From Bacteroidota bacterium (GTDB lineage: Bacteria; Bacteroidota; Ignavibacteria; UBA10030; SZUA-254): DNA of 64,000 bases. The first letter of the stretch is position 1; every line of letters starts with the position of its first letter. The DNA is taken from positions 1 to 64,000 of the forward strand of contig JAGVIE010000015.1 in the NCBI GenBank assembly GCA_020056225.1, read 5' to 3'. Of the stretch, positions 62,255 to 64,000 are shown one piece after another. Under the pieces are notes generated by a model. That model was not told where the DNA came from, did not search any database, and worked only from the letters and a program-made list of their open reading frames with translations. The position numbers and the translations under genes are program-made.

Positions 62255-63199
62255 TTAAACATGCTGAGACTCAAGGAATCTTTCAGCATCAATCGCCGCG
62301 GCACAACCGGAACCTGCTGCTGTTATCGCCTGGCGGTACACAGGATCGGCAACATCTCCAGCCGCAAATACCCCAGCTACATTTGTATAAGTATTTTCCG
62401 GCTTGGTGATAATGTATCCATTCGGGTTCATCTCTATTTGTCCTTCGAATATCTTCGTGTTCGGCTGATGCCCGATACCCACAAAATAACCGCCAGTTGT
62501 GAAAGTCGATATTTCACCTGACTTTGTGTTTTTAACTCTAACAGCAGAAACTGTTTTCCTCCCACCTTCGTTTTTGCCTATAATTTCAATTACCTCAGAA
62601 TTCCAGAGGAAAGATATTTTTGAATTATTCTTTGCTCTCTCCTGCATAATTTTGGATGCTCGTAATTGATCTCGACGATGGATAATCGTAACCTTAGTTG
62701 CGAATTTTGTTAAAAATATCGCTTCCTCGATTGCAGTATCTCCGCCGCCAACTACGACAACTTCGAGTCCTTTGAAGAAAAAACCATCGCAAGTCGCACA
62801 ACCTGAAACACCATGCCCCATAAATTCTTTTTCAGAAGGCAAACCCAACCATCTTGCTGAGGCGCCGGTAGCAATAATTAAAGAGTCCGCAAAATATTCT
62901 TTCTCGTTTGAATAAACTTTAAATGGTCGCCCCGATAAATCAACCTTAGAAACATCTTGAAATAGTGTAGTGGCGTTAAATCGCTGCGCTTGTTTCCGAA
63001 ATAATTCCATCAGCTCAGGTCCCATCACACCTTCAGGGAACCCAGGGAAGTTTTCAACCTCTGTAGTGATTGTTAATTGTCCTCCGGGTTGAATCCCTTC
63101 GAACACTAATGGATTAAGATTAGCACGCCCCGAATAAATCGCGGCAGTTAGACCGGCAGGTCCGGAGCCGATGATAATAACCTTATGATGATTTTCCAT
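62255..63199 (-). CDS. trxB: Thioredoxin-disulfide reductase
   Basis: 314 residues, the normal length. FAD motif GSGPAGLTAAIYSGRAN, redox centre SGCATCDGFF (CxxC), NADP motif VVGGGDTAIEEA, and C-terminal FAAGDVADP. It passes electrons from NADPH to thioredoxin. It starts 11 nt before the queG stop on the same strand, so the two are probably co-transcribed. Confidence 0.95.
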   Translation of the reverse strand: MENHHKVIIIGSGPAGLTAAIYSGRANLNPLVFEGIQPGGQLTITTEVENFPGFPEGVMGPELMELFRKQAQRFNATTLFQDVSKVDLSGRPFKVYSNEKEYFADSLIIATGASARWLGLPSEKEFMGHGVSGCATCDGFFFKGLEVVVVGGGDTAIEEAIFLTKFATKVTIIHRRDQLRASKIMQERAKNNSKISFLWNSEVIEIIGKNEGGRKTVSAVRVKNTKSGEISTFTTGGYFVGIGHQPNTKIFEGQIEMNPNGYIITKPENTYTNVAGVFAAGDVADPVYRQAITAAGSGCAAAIDAERFLESQHV

Positions 63200-63209
63200 A
63201 TTATATTCC

Positions 63210-64000
63210 TCAATTCATTTTGTTGGTGATAGAAACATTTCGAACATTCGCTTTCATCCCCTCCAACTTACGTCTTATAATCGGGCTATTTTCGAATACC
63301 CGATTAAATTCATCTTCATTCATCGCTAATATTTTTTCAAACCCGATACCATTGGAATATTCTCTTGGCTTAAATTCAGGGGCTACAGCATTTTTCGCTT
63401 TCTTCTGATTCCAAGGACAAACATTCTGACAAATATCGCAACCAAATATCCATTCACCAAAATTACGTGCTATGTTGTTATCGATTTTTTCCTGATGCTC
63501 AATTGTAAAATACGAAATGCACTTACTTGCATCAAGCAGATAGGGAGCTGCAATCGCGCGCGTTGGGCAGGCATCGAGACATAACTTGCAATTTCCGCAT
63601 AAATCTGCCGCCGGTGAATCATACTCAAGCTCTATATCAGTGACAATAGTGCCAAGAAATATCCATGAACCAAATTCCTGATTGAGAATAAGCGAATGCT
63701 TTCCTTGCCATCCAATACCTGCACGCTTTGCCCACGCCTTTTCCATGATGGGACCGGAATCTACTTCGATAAAACTCTTCGCGTCTGGTTTTCGCAGTAT
63801 TATTAATTTCCATAATTCATTCAATTTGTCTTTGATTACTTTATGGTAATCATCACCCCAAGCGTAACGCGATATTCGCCCAATCGGTGTATTTATTTGA
63901 ATGTCTGGATGAAAATAATTAATAGCGCATACAATCACAGATTTCGCGCCGGGTAAAAGCGCGAAAGGATCAGATCGTTTCCGTGCGCTTCTCTCCATCC
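63210..64000 (-). CDS. queG: Epoxyqueuosine reductase (5' end outside window)
   Basis: About 263 codons are visible; the frame runs into the window edge, so the first ~50-60 residues of the usual ~310 are missing. It reduces epoxyqueuosine to queuosine in tRNA, using cobalamin and two [4Fe-4S] clusters. The DP..LLPGAKSVIVCAINYF segment, GWQGKHSLILNQEFGSWIFLG, and two ferredoxin-like cysteine sets (CGNCKLCLDACP; CDICQNVCPWN) are all visible. The ATG at 63998 (MERSARKRSDP) is an internal methionine typical of the family, not the start. Confidence 0.93.
   Translation of the reverse strand, partial: MERSARKRSDPFALLPGAKSVIVCAINYFHPDIQINTPIGRISRYAWGDDYHKVIKDKLNELWKLIILRKPDAKSFIEVDSGPIMEKAWAKRAGIGWQGKHSLILNQEFGSWIFLGTIVTDIELEYDSPAADLCGNCKLCLDACPTRAIAAPYLLDASKCISYFTIEHQEKIDNNIARNFGEWIFGCDICQNVCPWNQKKAKNAVAPEFKPREYSNGIGFEKILAMNEDEFNRVFENSPIIRRKLEGMKANVRNVSITNKMN

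Overview
The window looks like ordinary chromosome from a moderately AT-rich, Gram-negative member of the Bacteroidota/Ignavibacteria/Chlorobi assemblage. Ignavibacteria-like is my best guess; this is an inference from protein style, as no rRNA is present. The signs are several large secreted proteins ending in a type IX secretion (T9SS) sorting domain of the QNYPNPFNPST type, lipoproteins, outer-membrane barrels, a DUF4783 protein, a tiny lysine/arginine-rich ribosome-associated-type protein, and a RAYT transposase with REP-like palindromes. Most genes lie on the minus strand.

Layout. 1-1300: 5' part of a secreted repeat protein, tRNA-Phe with its terminator, and two odd tandem modules carrying pieces of that tRNA. 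1344-7392: an orphan DNA methyltransferase, acyl-CoA dehydrogenase, enoyl-ACP-reductase-like SDR, glmS and pgeF. 7389-12708: a very large membrane sensor kinase, a DUF4783 protein and an Fn3 lipoprotein. 12864-15844: pyrR-pyrB-pyrC behind an apparent PyrR attenuator, directly downstream of tRNA-Val. 16113-23807: uvrC (with a damaged or misread 5' end), an EamA transporter, era, an outer-membrane protein and secA. 23940-30489: PBP4-type carboxypeptidase, DUF4097 protein, M28 peptidase lipoprotein, prmA, ppx/gppA and a cysteine desulfurase. 30591-32288: an ECF sigma / anti-sigma / Spy-like operon.

32300-36600 is the accessory part. It holds a RAYT (IS200-like) transposase, a duplicated REP/BIME array, two fossils of restriction-modification enzymes, a candidate structured RNA, and a DUF3575-like barrel gene whose two halves are separated by two lipoprotein genes. 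36777-52058 is a surface/secretion block of five proteins with T9SS tails: a FecR/TIG protein, a 1214-residue protein with a new-looking ~180-aa repeat, two subtilase-family proteases and a small adhesin-like protein. Most are separated by hairpin terminators. 52557-64000 returns to housekeeping: HIT protein, EF-G-like GTPase, DUF948/YtxH pair, membrane protein, P-loop protein, 5'-nucleotidase, a 31-aa basic protein, HU, SppA, Hsp20, TrxB and QueG (cut by the window end).

I see no complete prophage, CRISPR array or recognisable defence operon. The most unusual signals are at the RNA/repeat level: (i) the tRNA-fragment/double-hairpin modules at 1073-1297, (ii) a hairpin with a GTGGGAGGGCCA loop occurring twice (15954-16018 and 34354-34430), (iii) the RAYT/REP array next to restriction-enzyme fossils, and (iv) the PyrR attenuator placed immediately after a tRNA gene.
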